Shown piece after piece: positions 43,122 to 49,865 of a DNA stretch of 64,000 nucleotides (position 1 is the first letter of the stretch; each line of letters begins with the position of its first letter). Origin of the DNA: Geodermatophilus marinus (GTDB lineage Bacteria; Actinomycetota; Actinomycetes; Mycobacteriales; Geodermatophilaceae); the NCBI RefSeq assembly GCF_003428645.1, contig NZ_QVQH01000008.1, positions 62,001 through 126,000 on the forward strand, given 5' to 3'. The position numbers were made by a program, and so were the translations under genes. A model generated the notes under the pieces. The model saw nothing but the letters and a program-made list of their open reading frames with translations, had not been told where the DNA came from and ran no database searches.

Positions 43122-44207
43122 ATGGCCGCCCCCTCCGCCGCCACGCTGCCGGACTGCCGTCCGCTCCTGGCCGACCCCGACGACCTGACGCTGGTCTTCC
43201 AGCCCGTCGTCGACCTGGCCGGTGCCCGGGTCGCCGGGTACGAGGCGCTGTCCCGCTTCCCCGGGACGGCCGGGCCGGACGTGTGGTTCGCCGCCGCCGC
43301 CGACCTCGGGCTGGCCGCCGAGCTGGAGGCGCTGGCGATCGCCAAGGCCCTGGCCGCGGTGCCGCGGCTGCCCGAGGACACCTTCCTGACGGTCAACGTC
43401 AGCCCGCACCTGCTCGGCAGCGGCCCGGTGCAGGACGCGCTCGACCGGCGCCGCGACCTGTCGTGCGTCGTCATCGAGCTGACCGAGCACGCCCCCGCCG
43501 GGGACCTGGACCTGGTGCGCTGCCTGTCCGACCAGCTGCGGGCGCGCGGTGCCCTGGTCGCCCTGGACGACGCGGGCGCCGGGTACGCCGGGCTGCAGGC
43601 GATGACGGTGCTGCGGCCCCAGCTGGTCAAGCTGGACCGGGCGCTGGTCTCCGGCGTGGACACCGACCCGGTGCGCAGCGCGCTGGCCGAGCTGGTCGGC
43701 GAGTTCGCCGGCCGCATCGACGCCTGGCTGCTGGCCGAGGGCGTGGAGACAGCCGGCGAGCTGGCCACCTTCGCCCGGCTCGGCGTCCCGCTCGCGCAGG
43801 GCTGGCTGCTGGGCCGGCCGGCCCCCGGGTTCGCCCCGCTCGCACCCGAGGTGACCCGGCTGGTGCGGGCCCAGGTCGAGCGCGGCCGGCGCACCGACAG
43901 CGTGGCCGGCCTGGTGCGCCCGATCCGCCGCTGCGACGCCGGGGAGCCGGCCGGCGCCCCACCGGCCGTGCTGCTCGGCCGGCTGGGCGAGCCGGTGGGC
44001 CTGCTGCTGGCCGACCCGCGGACCGGGGAGACCTACACCGCGCCGGTCAGCCTGCGGGTGCACCCCTCCGCCGGCGTCCCGGAGGTGCTGCACCGGGCGC
44101 TCACCCGCCCGCCCGCGCACCGGTTCGAGCCCGTGCTGTGCACCGACCCGACCGGCGCCGTCGTCGGCCTGCTGCGCGTCGAGGACCTCGCCGCCGCGCG
44201 CCCCTGA
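43122..44207 (+). CDS. EAL-domain protein (c-di-GMP phosphodiesterase-like) with extra C-terminal domain
   Basis: 361 residues. The EAL domain (about 20-255) starts with FQPVVDL and carries GYEALSRF (Glu41), VNVSPHLL, VIELTEHA, LVKLDRALV, LLAEGVET and AQGWLLGRP, covering the metal and catalytic positions. The usual DDFGTGYS reads DDAGAGYAG: the Asp pair is kept but the loop residues are altered. Residues about 260-361 form a separate CBS-like domain (AVLLGRLGEPVGLLLAD and AVVGLLRVEDLA). The ATG follows GGAGG. It has no membrane segment and no GGDEF domain. Hydrolysis of c-di-GMP is likely but unproven. Confidence 0.85.
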   Translation: MAAPSAATLPDCRPLLADPDDLTLVFQPVVDLAGARVAGYEALSRFPGTAGPDVWFAAAADLGLAAELEALAIAKALAAVPRLPEDTFLTVNVSPHLLGSGPVQDALDRRRDLSCVVIELTEHAPAGDLDLVRCLSDQLRARGALVALDDAGAGYAGLQAMTVLRPQLVKLDRALVSGVDTDPVRSALAELVGEFAGRIDAWLLAEGVETAGELATFARLGVPLAQGWLLGRPAPGFAPLAPEVTRLVRAQVERGRRTDSVAGLVRPIRRCDAGEPAGAPPAVLLGRLGEPVGLLLADPRTGETYTAPVSLRVHPSAGVPEVLHRALTRPPAHRFEPVLCTDPTGAVVGLLRVEDLAAARP

Positions 44208-44263
44208 GCCCCGGCCGCCCGCCCGGGCGGCCGGCCCACCCCCACACCCGGGAGACCCACGCC

Positions 44264-44437
44264 ATGAAGACCTTCGCCTGCGGGGACGTCGTCCCCGGCT
44301 GCAGCGCCCGTTTCACCGCCGGGGACGCCGAGGGCATCCTCGCCCAGGTGGCCGGCCACGCCCGCGACGACCACGGCGTGACCGAGGTGGGCCCGGACCT
44401 CGTCGCCGCCGTGCGGGCGCACATCCACCCGGTCTGA
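44264..44437 (+). CDS. DUF1059 small protein
   Basis: 57 residues. MKTFACGDVVPGC is the DUF1059 signature, with the conserved Cys pair, followed by FTAGDAEGILAQVAGHARDDHGV and a short C-terminal helix. These are small, widespread actinobacterial proteins of unknown function. GGGAGA lies upstream of the ATG. It ends 6 bases before a strong hairpin and converges on the aldo/keto reductase gene. Confidence 0.88.
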   Translation: MKTFACGDVVPGCSARFTAGDAEGILAQVAGHARDDHGVTEVGPDLVAAVRAHIHPV

Positions 44438-44443
44438 GCGAGC

Positions 44444-44482
44444 GGAGTGGGTCCGTGGGCGTGACGCCCACGGACCCACTCC
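44444..44482. terminator. 18-bp perfect hairpin between convergent genes
   Basis: GGAGTGGGTCCGTGGGCG, loop TGA, then its exact reverse complement. It starts 6 bases after the DUF1059 stop and ends 2 bases before the stop of the opposing aldo/keto reductase gene. It lacks a U-tract but is the strongest hairpin in the window, and probably terminates both transcripts. Confidence 0.85.
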
Positions 44483-44484
44483 AC

Positions 44485-45408
44485 TCACGCCGACGCGTCG
44501 GTGAGCCGCTGCCGCTGCTCGTCGGTGAGCCGCAGGTCGAGCACCGGCAGCAGGTCGGCGAGCTGCTCCACCGAGCGCGCGCTGGCGATCGGCGCCACGA
44601 CCGTCGGCTGCTCGGCCAGCCAGCGCAGGGCGACCGCGGCCATCGTCGTCCCGGTCTCGCCGGCGACGCCCTCCAGCGCGGCGAGCACCCGGTCGCCGTG
44701 CTCCCCCACGTAGGCCGACGCCTTCGGCGCGCGCGGCGAGTCGACCCGCTCCCCCGCCCGGTACTTGCCGGTCAGGAAACCCTTGGCCAGGGAGAAGTAG
44801 GGCAGCACGCCCATGCCCTGGGCGGCGACGACGTCGCGCAGCTCGGTCTCGTAGGCGGGCCGCTCCACCAGGTTGTAGTGCGGCTGCAGCGCCACGTACC
44901 CGCGCACGCCGAGCCGGTCGGCGGTCTCGCGCGCCTCGACCAGGCGCTTGGCGGAGTAGTTGGACGCCGCGGCGTGACGGACCTTGCCGGCCTGCACCAG
45001 CTCGTCCATCGCCCGGAGGGTCTCCTCCAGCGGCGTGCTCTCGTCGTCGTAGTGGGCGTAGTAGAGGTCGATGCGGTCGGTCCGCAGGTTGCGCAGCGAG
45101 CGCTCGGCGGCCGCCCGGATCTCCGGCGCCGACAGCGGGTGCTCCTTGCGGCCCGGCGAGGCCTTGGTGGCCACGACGACGCGGTCGCGCATCGACCGCT
45201 CGGCCATCCAGCCGCCGAGGATCTGCTCGGAGCGGCCGTCGCCGTACATCTCCGCGGTGTCCACGAACGGGGCCAGCGTGCCGGGGGTGGCGTCCTCGTA
45301 GCGGTCCAGCAGGGCGAACGAGGTCGCCTCGTCGGCGGTCCAGCCGAAGACGTTCGCCCCCAGGCACAGGTCGCTGACGGTCAGGTCGGTCCCGGGGATC
45401 TGCGGCAT
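44485..45408 (-). CDS. Aldo/keto reductase
   Basis: 307 residues with the (beta/alpha)8 fold of the aldo/keto reductase superfamily. The catalytic tetrad can be assigned to Asp and Tyr in FVDTAEMYGDGRSE, Lys in VVVATKASPG and His in DLYYAHYDDES. The NADPH-binding end (APIASARSVEQL) is present. It reduces aldehydes or ketones using NADPH; the specific substrate is unknown. TAGCTT lies 6 bases before the ATG with no ribosome-binding site, suggesting a leaderless message. It is divergent from hup and terminates at the hairpin shared with DUF1059. Confidence 0.9.
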   Translation of the reverse strand: MPQIPGTDLTVSDLCLGANVFGWTADEATSFALLDRYEDATPGTLAPFVDTAEMYGDGRSEQILGGWMAERSMRDRVVVATKASPGRKEHPLSAPEIRAAAERSLRNLRTDRIDLYYAHYDDESTPLEETLRAMDELVQAGKVRHAAASNYSAKRLVEARETADRLGVRGYVALQPHYNLVERPAYETELRDVVAAQGMGVLPYFSLAKGFLTGKYRAGERVDSPRAPKASAYVGEHGDRVLAALEGVAGETGTTMAAVALRWLAEQPTVVAPIASARSVEQLADLLPVLDLRLTDEQRQRLTDASA

Positions 45409-45414
45409 GCCCCC

Positions 45415-45420
45415 AAGCTA
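45415..45420 (-). promoter_or_regulatory. -10 element of a probable leaderless mRNA (aldo/keto reductase)
   Basis: TAGCTT on the minus strand ends 6 bases before the ATG. No ribosome-binding site lies between them. Confidence 0.5.
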
Positions 45421-45603
45421 TGCCGGGCGGCCGCCGCACGCCGTCCCGGCGGGTGGGGCCGCTGGTGCGCGGGGGACCCGCCCGCCCCCCTCGGTGGCGG
45501 GAGCCCGGGTCGGCATGGCACCGTGCCCTGCGATCCGCACCGCGGTATCCGCCGAGGTCCGGACGCCGGACCACCACACCACACCCACAAACGGGAGGAC
45601 GAC

Positions 45604-45888
45604 ATGAACAAGGCCGAACTGGTCTCCGCCATCGCCAAGCGCGCCGACGTGCCCGCCTCGACCGTCGACTCGGTGCTCGCCGGGCTGCAGGACGAGCTCG
45701 TCGAGGCCATCACCCGCGGCGAGAAGGTCGCCGTCTCGGGCCTGCTGACCGTCGAGCGCACCCAGCGCTCGGCCCGGACCGGTCGCAACCCGCAGACCGG
45801 CGAGTCGATCGAGATCCCCGCCGCCAACACCGTCAAGGTGACCGCCGGCTCGAACCTGAAGAAGGCCGCCAGCAACGTCCCGGTCTGA
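45604..45888 (+). CDS. hup: HU-family DNA-binding protein
   Basis: 94 residues, typical HU length without the long Lys/Ala tail of mycobacterial HupB. MNKAELVSAIAKRADVPAST opens the dimerisation helices, followed by EAITRGEKVAVSGLLTVERT and the DNA-embracing arm RSARTGRNPQTGESIEIPA. It compacts and bends DNA. The ATG has GGGAGGA 5 bases upstream. A hairpin at 45964 lies downstream. It is divergent from the aldo/keto reductase; the promoter lies in the 195-base gap, but I could not place its -35/-10 with confidence. Confidence 0.93.
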   Translation: MNKAELVSAIAKRADVPASTVDSVLAGLQDELVEAITRGEKVAVSGLLTVERTQRSARTGRNPQTGESIEIPAANTVKVTAGSNLKKAASNVPV

Positions 45889-45963
45889 CCGGAGGGGCCG
45901 GGCGGCGTCCCGGTGCGCCCGCCGGTCGGGCGGGCCCGCGCCGTCGGGCGGCACCCCGTGTGG

Positions 45964-45989
45964 CCTGACCCACAGCGTCGTGGGTCAGG
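45964..45989. terminator. Hairpin downstream of hup
   Basis: CCTGACCCAC, a 6-base loop, GTGGGTCAGG: a perfect 10-bp stem 75 bases after the hup stop and 53 bases before the next start. It has no U-tract. It probably terminates the hup transcript. Confidence 0.65.
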
Positions 45990-46041
45990 ATGCGCGGGAG
46001 GCCGCCGCCCGACGGGGGACGGCGGCGGGGAGGGAGGACGC

Positions 46042-47298
46042 GTGACGACCGAGCTGAAGGTGGACACCGACCCCGCCGAGGTGGGCTTCGACCCCGCCCG
46101 GCTGGAGCGCCTGGACCGGCGGCTGGCCCGCTTCGTCGACGAGGGGCGGATGCCCGGCTCCCTCGTCACGGTGGCCCGCCACGGCCGGCTGGCGCACCTG
46201 AGCGCGTACGGCGCCCGCGACGTCGAGCGCGGCCTGCCGGTGGAGCCCGGCACCCGCTGGCGCATCTACTCCATGACCAAGCCGATCACCTCGGTCGCGG
46301 CGATGATGCTGTACGAGGAGGGCGCCTTCCAGCTCTCCGACCCCATCGCCCGGTGGCTGCCGGAGTTCGCCGACACCCGGGTGTACGTGGCCGGCTCGGC
46401 GCAGAAGCCGGTCACCGCCCCGCAGACCGAGCCGATCCGGGTGTGGCACCTGCTGACCCACACCTCCGGGCTCACCTACGGCTTCCACCACGCCCACCCC
46501 TGCGACGCGATGTACCGGGCCGCGGGGCACGAGTGGGGCACCCCGCCGGGCGCCGACTCCGCCGAGGTGTGCCGGCAGTGGGCGGCCGTCCCGCTGGTCT
46601 TCCAGCCCGGGTCGGAGTGGAACTACGGCGTCTCCACCGACGTCCTGGGCCGGCTGGTCGAGGTGGTCTCCGGCCAGCCCCTGGACGAGTTCTTCGAACA
46701 GCGCATCTTCCGGCCGCTGGGCATGACCGACACGTCCTTCGGGCTGCGGCCGGGGGACGACGTCGACACCCTGGCCCGGCTCTACACCGCCGTCCCCGGG
46801 CAGCCCGGGGGCCCGCCGACGACCTACGCGCCGCTGGACACCATGGGCGCCACCGCGCACGCCAAGCCGGCGTTCCTCTCCGGCGGCGGCGGCCTGGTCT
46901 CCACCGCCGGGGACTACCTGCGCTTCGTCGAGCTGCTGCGCCGCGGCGGCTCCTACGACGGCGGGCGGCTGCTCGGCCCCCGCACCATCGCGCTGATGAC
47001 CCGCAACCACCTGCCGGGCGACGCCGACCTGGAGACCTTCGGCCGGCCGCTGTTCGCCGAGACCCCGCTGCGGGGCGTCGGCTTCGGCCTCGGGTTCTCG
47101 ATGGTGGTCGACCCGGTGCGCTACGGGGTCCTCTCCAACGTCGGCGACTACAGCTGGGGCGGGGCGGCGTCCACGGCCTTCTACGTCGACCCGGTCGAGG
47201 ACGTCACGGTCACCTTCTTCACCCAGCTGCTGCCCTCGAGCACGCTGCCGATCCGCAACTACCTGCGCCAGCTGGTCAACCAGGCCCTGGTCGACTGA
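46042..47298 (+). CDS. Beta-lactamase-family serine hydrolase
   Basis: 418 residues of the class C beta-lactamase/esterase fold. The catalytic Ser and Lys are in YSMTKPITS, and the Tyr motif is in EWNYGVSTD. A long insertion after HLLTHTSGLTYGFHH fits the EstB-like esterases, which hydrolyse short-chain esters rather than beta-lactams. There is no signal peptide, so it is cytoplasmic, arguing against a role in drug resistance. The GTG at 46042 has GGGAGGAC upstream. A 49-bp palindrome lies after its stop. Confidence 0.88.
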   Translation: MTTELKVDTDPAEVGFDPARLERLDRRLARFVDEGRMPGSLVTVARHGRLAHLSAYGARDVERGLPVEPGTRWRIYSMTKPITSVAAMMLYEEGAFQLSDPIARWLPEFADTRVYVAGSAQKPVTAPQTEPIRVWHLLTHTSGLTYGFHHAHPCDAMYRAAGHEWGTPPGADSAEVCRQWAAVPLVFQPGSEWNYGVSTDVLGRLVEVVSGQPLDEFFEQRIFRPLGMTDTSFGLRPGDDVDTLARLYTAVPGQPGGPPTTYAPLDTMGATAHAKPAFLSGGGGLVSTAGDYLRFVELLRRGGSYDGGRLLGPRTIALMTRNHLPGDADLETFGRPLFAETPLRGVGFGLGFSMVVDPVRYGVLSNVGDYSWGGAASTAFYVDPVEDVTVTFFTQLLPSSTLPIRNYLRQLVNQALVD

Positions 47299-47332
47299 GG
47301 GAGGCCCCCGGCACCCCCGCCACCCCCGGCAC

Positions 47333-47381
47333 AGGAGGCTCTTCCCACGTCCAGCGGCTCAGGACGTGGGAAGAGCTTCCT
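47333..47381. repeat. 49-bp palindromic repeat family B, copy 2 / terminator-like hairpin
   Basis: AGGAGGCTCTTCCCACGTCC pairs with its near-complement GGACGTGGGAAGAGCTTCCT around AGCGGCTCA. It has the same 49-bp length, the same AGGA...CTTCCT ends and the same central CGTCCAGC as the element at 22259. It lies between the convergent esterase-like and MaoC-like genes and may act as their terminator. Confidence 0.75.
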
Positions 47382-47426
47382 GCGCCCCCGGCGCGCAGCG
47401 CGTCTGCCCCCAGCGCGCGCGGCGCG

Positions 47427-47888
47427 TCAGACGTAGCGGCGGGAGACCGTCGTGGCCACCATCGCCGGCTTGGACCCGCCCTCGACCTCGACGGTCACCG
47501 TGGCCACCATCTGCACCCCGCCGTCGAACGGCGTCGCCGAGTCCAGCGTCGCCCCGGCCCGCACCCGGCTGCCCACCGGCACCGGCGCCGGGAAGCGGAC
47601 CTTCTCCAGGCCGTAGTTGACACCCATCCGGAACCCGGTGGTCTCCATGATCTGCGGCATGAGCATCGGCAGCAGCGACAGCGTCAGGTAGCCGTGCGCC
47701 ACCGGGCCGCCGAACGGGCTCTCCCGCCGGGCCCGCTCCGGGTCGACGTGGATCCACTGGTGGTCGCCGGTGGCCTCGGCGAACCGGTCGACCCGCTCCT
47801 GGGTGATCTCCAGCCACTCGCTGTGCCCCAGGTGCTGCCCGACCAGCTCCTGCACGCCCTCGACGCCGTCGGCGGTCGTCTGCGCCAT
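47427..47888 (-). CDS. MaoC-like (R)-specific enoyl-CoA hydratase
   Basis: 153 residues with a single hot-dog domain. The hydratase motif is clear: DRFAEATGDHQWIHVDPERA with catalytic Asp and His, then SPFGGPVAHGYLTLSLLP. The enzyme hydrates trans-2-enoyl-CoA to (R)-3-hydroxyacyl-CoA in fatty acid or PHA metabolism. The ATG has GAGGGAGGAC upstream. It is divergent from the folP2-type gene, 66 bases away, and near acyl-CoA ligase and thioesterase genes, so a role in fatty-acid breakdown is plausible. Confidence 0.88.
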   Translation of the reverse strand: MAQTTADGVEGVQELVGQHLGHSEWLEITQERVDRFAEATGDHQWIHVDPERARRESPFGGPVAHGYLTLSLLPMLMPQIMETTGFRMGVNYGLEKVRFPAPVPVGSRVRAGATLDSATPFDGGVQMVATVTVEVEGGSKPAMVATTVSRRYV

Positions 47889-47954
47889 GTCCGTCCTCCC
47901 TCGTCCCGGTCTGGTTGGCTGACTCCACCACACCGGTGAGGACGGGGGGACGGC

Positions 47955-48815
47955 GTGCTGCGGATCGGCGGTCTCGACGTGCCCGACGGCGACCTCGTCG
48001 TCATGGCGATCGTCAACCGCACCCCCGACTCGTTCTACGACCGCGGGGCCACCTACGAGCTCGCCCGGGCCGTGGAGCGCGTCGACCGGGTGGTCGCCGA
48101 GGGCGCGGACATGGTGGACGTCGGCGGGGTCAAGGCCGCCCCCGGCGAGCACGTGGACGCCGCCGAGGAGATCCGCCGCACGGTCGACCTGGTGGCGGCG
48201 ATCCGGGCGGCGCACCCGGCGCTGCCGATCTCGATCGACACCTGGCGCGCGGAGGTGGCGCGGGAGGCGCTCGCGGCGGGTGCGGACGTCGTCAACGACG
48301 CCTGGGGCGGGGTGGACCCGGAGCTCGCCGCCGTGGCCGCGGCGGCCGGCGCGGGGATCGTGTGCACCCACGCCGGCGGGCTGCCGCCCCGCACGCGGCC
48401 GCACCGGGTGACCTACGACGACGTGGTGGCCGACGTGGTGGCGCGGACGACGGCGCTGGCCGGGGCCGCGGTGGCCGCCGGCGTGGACCCCGACCGGGTG
48501 CTGGTCGACCCCGGCCACGACTTCGGCAAGAACACCCGGCACTCGCTGGAGGCGACCCGGCGCCTGGACGAGCTGGTCGCCACCGGCTGGCCGGTGCTGG
48601 TCGCGCTGTCGAACAAGGACTTCGTCGGCGAGACCCTCGACGTCCCGCTGGAGGAGCGGCTCACCGGCACCCTGGCCGCGACCGCGGTGAGCGCCTGGCT
48701 GGGCGCCCGGGTGTTCCGCGCGCACGACGTGGCGCCGACCCGGCAGACGCTGGACATGGTCGCCTCGATCCGCGGCGACCGCCCGCCCGCCCGCACCACC
48801 CGCGGCCTGGCCTGA
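47955..48815 (+). CDS. folP2: Dihydropteroate synthase paralogue, FolP2-type
   Basis: 286 residues. VVMAIVNRTPDSFYDRGATY, DVGGVKAAPGE, ISIDTWRAEVAREAL, NDAWGGVDPEL, DPGHDFGKNT and ALSNKDFVGETLDV match mycobacterial FolP2 closely. In true dihydropteroate synthase the pterin site has NVTxDSFSDGG and GGESTRPG; here these read NRTPDSFYDRG and GGVKAAPG. FolP2 in mycobacteria lacks demonstrated dihydropteroate synthase activity, so a true folate role is doubtful. In mycobacteria folP2 neighbours gpgS; here the gpgS-like pair is 38 kb away. The GTG start follows GGGGGGA. Confidence 0.88.
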   Translation: MLRIGGLDVPDGDLVVMAIVNRTPDSFYDRGATYELARAVERVDRVVAEGADMVDVGGVKAAPGEHVDAAEEIRRTVDLVAAIRAAHPALPISIDTWRAEVAREALAAGADVVNDAWGGVDPELAAVAAAAGAGIVCTHAGGLPPRTRPHRVTYDDVVADVVARTTALAGAAVAAGVDPDRVLVDPGHDFGKNTRHSLEATRRLDELVATGWPVLVALSNKDFVGETLDVPLEERLTGTLAATAVSAWLGARVFRAHDVAPTRQTLDMVASIRGDRPPARTTRGLA

Positions 48816-48908
48816 GCGAGAACCCGTTCCCCCGGCGCCGCGGCCGGTCTAGCGTCGCCCCCGTCCGCCAGGTGGGGCAGGTGCTCGTGCGGTGCAGGAG
48901 GTGTTCCC

Positions 48909-49295
48909 GTGACCGGACGCGTCGTCCACTTCGAGATCCCCTTCGACGACGGGGATCGTGCGCGGGCCTTCTACAAGGAGGCCTTCGGCTGGCAGCTGCA
49001 GTCCTACCCCGGCATGGACTACACCCTGGTGACGACCGGGCCGACCGGGGACGCGGGCCCCGCCGAGCCGGGCTTCGTCAACGGGGGGATGCTGCCGCGG
49101 CCGGAGAGCGTCGCCGGCACCCCGGTCGTCGTCGTCGACGTGGAGAGCATCGACGTCGCGCTCGAGCGCATCGGCGAGCTCGGCGGGGAGACCGTGCTCG
49201 GCAAGCAGCCGGTGGGCGACATGGGGTGGAGCGCCTACGTGCGGGACCCGGAGGGCAACGTCGTCGGCCTGTGGGAGACCGCCGCCGGGACGTGA
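48909..49295 (+). CDS. VOC-family (glyoxalase-like) protein
   Basis: 128 residues forming one vicinal-oxygen-chelate unit of paired beta-alpha-beta-beta-beta modules: VVHFEIPFDDGDRARAFYKEAFGW, then VVVDVESIDVALERIGELGG and MGWSAYVRDPEGNVVGLWE. Metal-ligand positions His8 and Glu near the end are kept. Proteins of this size act as dioxygenases, glyoxalases or drug-binding proteins; nothing more can be said. The GTG start follows an AGGAGG-like stretch. A TAGCGT hexamer 55 bases upstream may be its -10 element. Confidence 0.85.
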   Translation: MTGRVVHFEIPFDDGDRARAFYKEAFGWQLQSYPGMDYTLVTTGPTGDAGPAEPGFVNGGMLPRPESVAGTPVVVVDVESIDVALERIGELGGETVLGKQPVGDMGWSAYVRDPEGNVVGLWETAAGT

Positions 49296-49334
49296 GCACC
49301 GCCGGTCACCCGATTCCCGGGCACGGGCCCTGGA

Positions 49335-49340
49335 TAGGTT
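49335..49340 (+). promoter_or_regulatory. -10 element of a probable leaderless mRNA (PaaI-like thioesterase)
   Basis: TAGGTT ends 7 bases before the ATG at 49348. No ribosome-binding site is present. Confidence 0.5.
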
Positions 49341-49347
49341 GCCGCGC

Positions 49348-49773
49348 ATGGCCGCCACCGGGTTCCACACCGCCGACGAGCTCAACGCCCTCCTGCCCGG
49401 GACCCTCCCCGGGCTGCTGGGGCTGGTCATCGACACCCACGAGCCGGGCCGGCTGACCGCGCACGTCGACGTCCGCCCGGAGCTGCTCGCGCCCAACGGT
49501 TACCTGCACGCCGCGACCGTGGTGGGGCTGGCCGACACCGCCTGCGGGCTGGCCACCCGGGCGCTGCTGCCGGAGGGCTCCAGCGGCTTCACCACGATCG
49601 AGCTCAAGACCAACTACCTCGGCACGGTCCGCGAGGGCCGGATCGCCACGGTCGCGACCAACGCCCACGCCGGGCGGACGACGCAGGTCTGGGACGCCGT
49701 CGTGACCGCCGAGGCCACCGGGAAGACGCTCGGGCTGTTCCGCTGCACCCAGTCCGTGCTCTGGCCCCGGTGA
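49348..49773 (+). CDS. PaaI-family hot-dog thioesterase
   Basis: 141 residues. PELLAPNGYLHAATVVGLADTACGLA is the PaaI pattern (Asn/Gly, then a catalytic acidic residue in LADTACG), followed by FTTIELKTNYLGTVREGRI and an RTTQVWDAVVTAE strand. It hydrolyses acyl- or aryl-CoA thioesters. The ATG at 49348 is preferred over one 9 bases earlier because TAGGTT sits 7 bases before it. It is followed 92 bases later by an acyl-CoA ligase, so the pair may manage the same CoA esters. Confidence 0.85.
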   Translation: MAATGFHTADELNALLPGTLPGLLGLVIDTHEPGRLTAHVDVRPELLAPNGYLHAATVVGLADTACGLATRALLPEGSSGFTTIELKTNYLGTVREGRIATVATNAHAGRTTQVWDAVVTAEATGKTLGLFRCTQSVLWPR

Positions 49774-49865
49774 CCCGTTCCGGTACCCACGGGTAACCCA
49801 CCTGTGACGGGAGCCACCGGGGATGTGAGACTGGCGACACACCCGAGACCCGAGGAGCACGACCC

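Noticed and set aside
46042-47298. Beta-lactam resistance gene
   Set aside because: The serine hydrolase has no signal peptide and looks like an EstB-type esterase; family membership alone does not support resistance.
47955-48815. Primary dihydropteroate synthase (folP1)
   Set aside because: The pterin-site motifs match FolP2-type paralogues, not the canonical enzyme.
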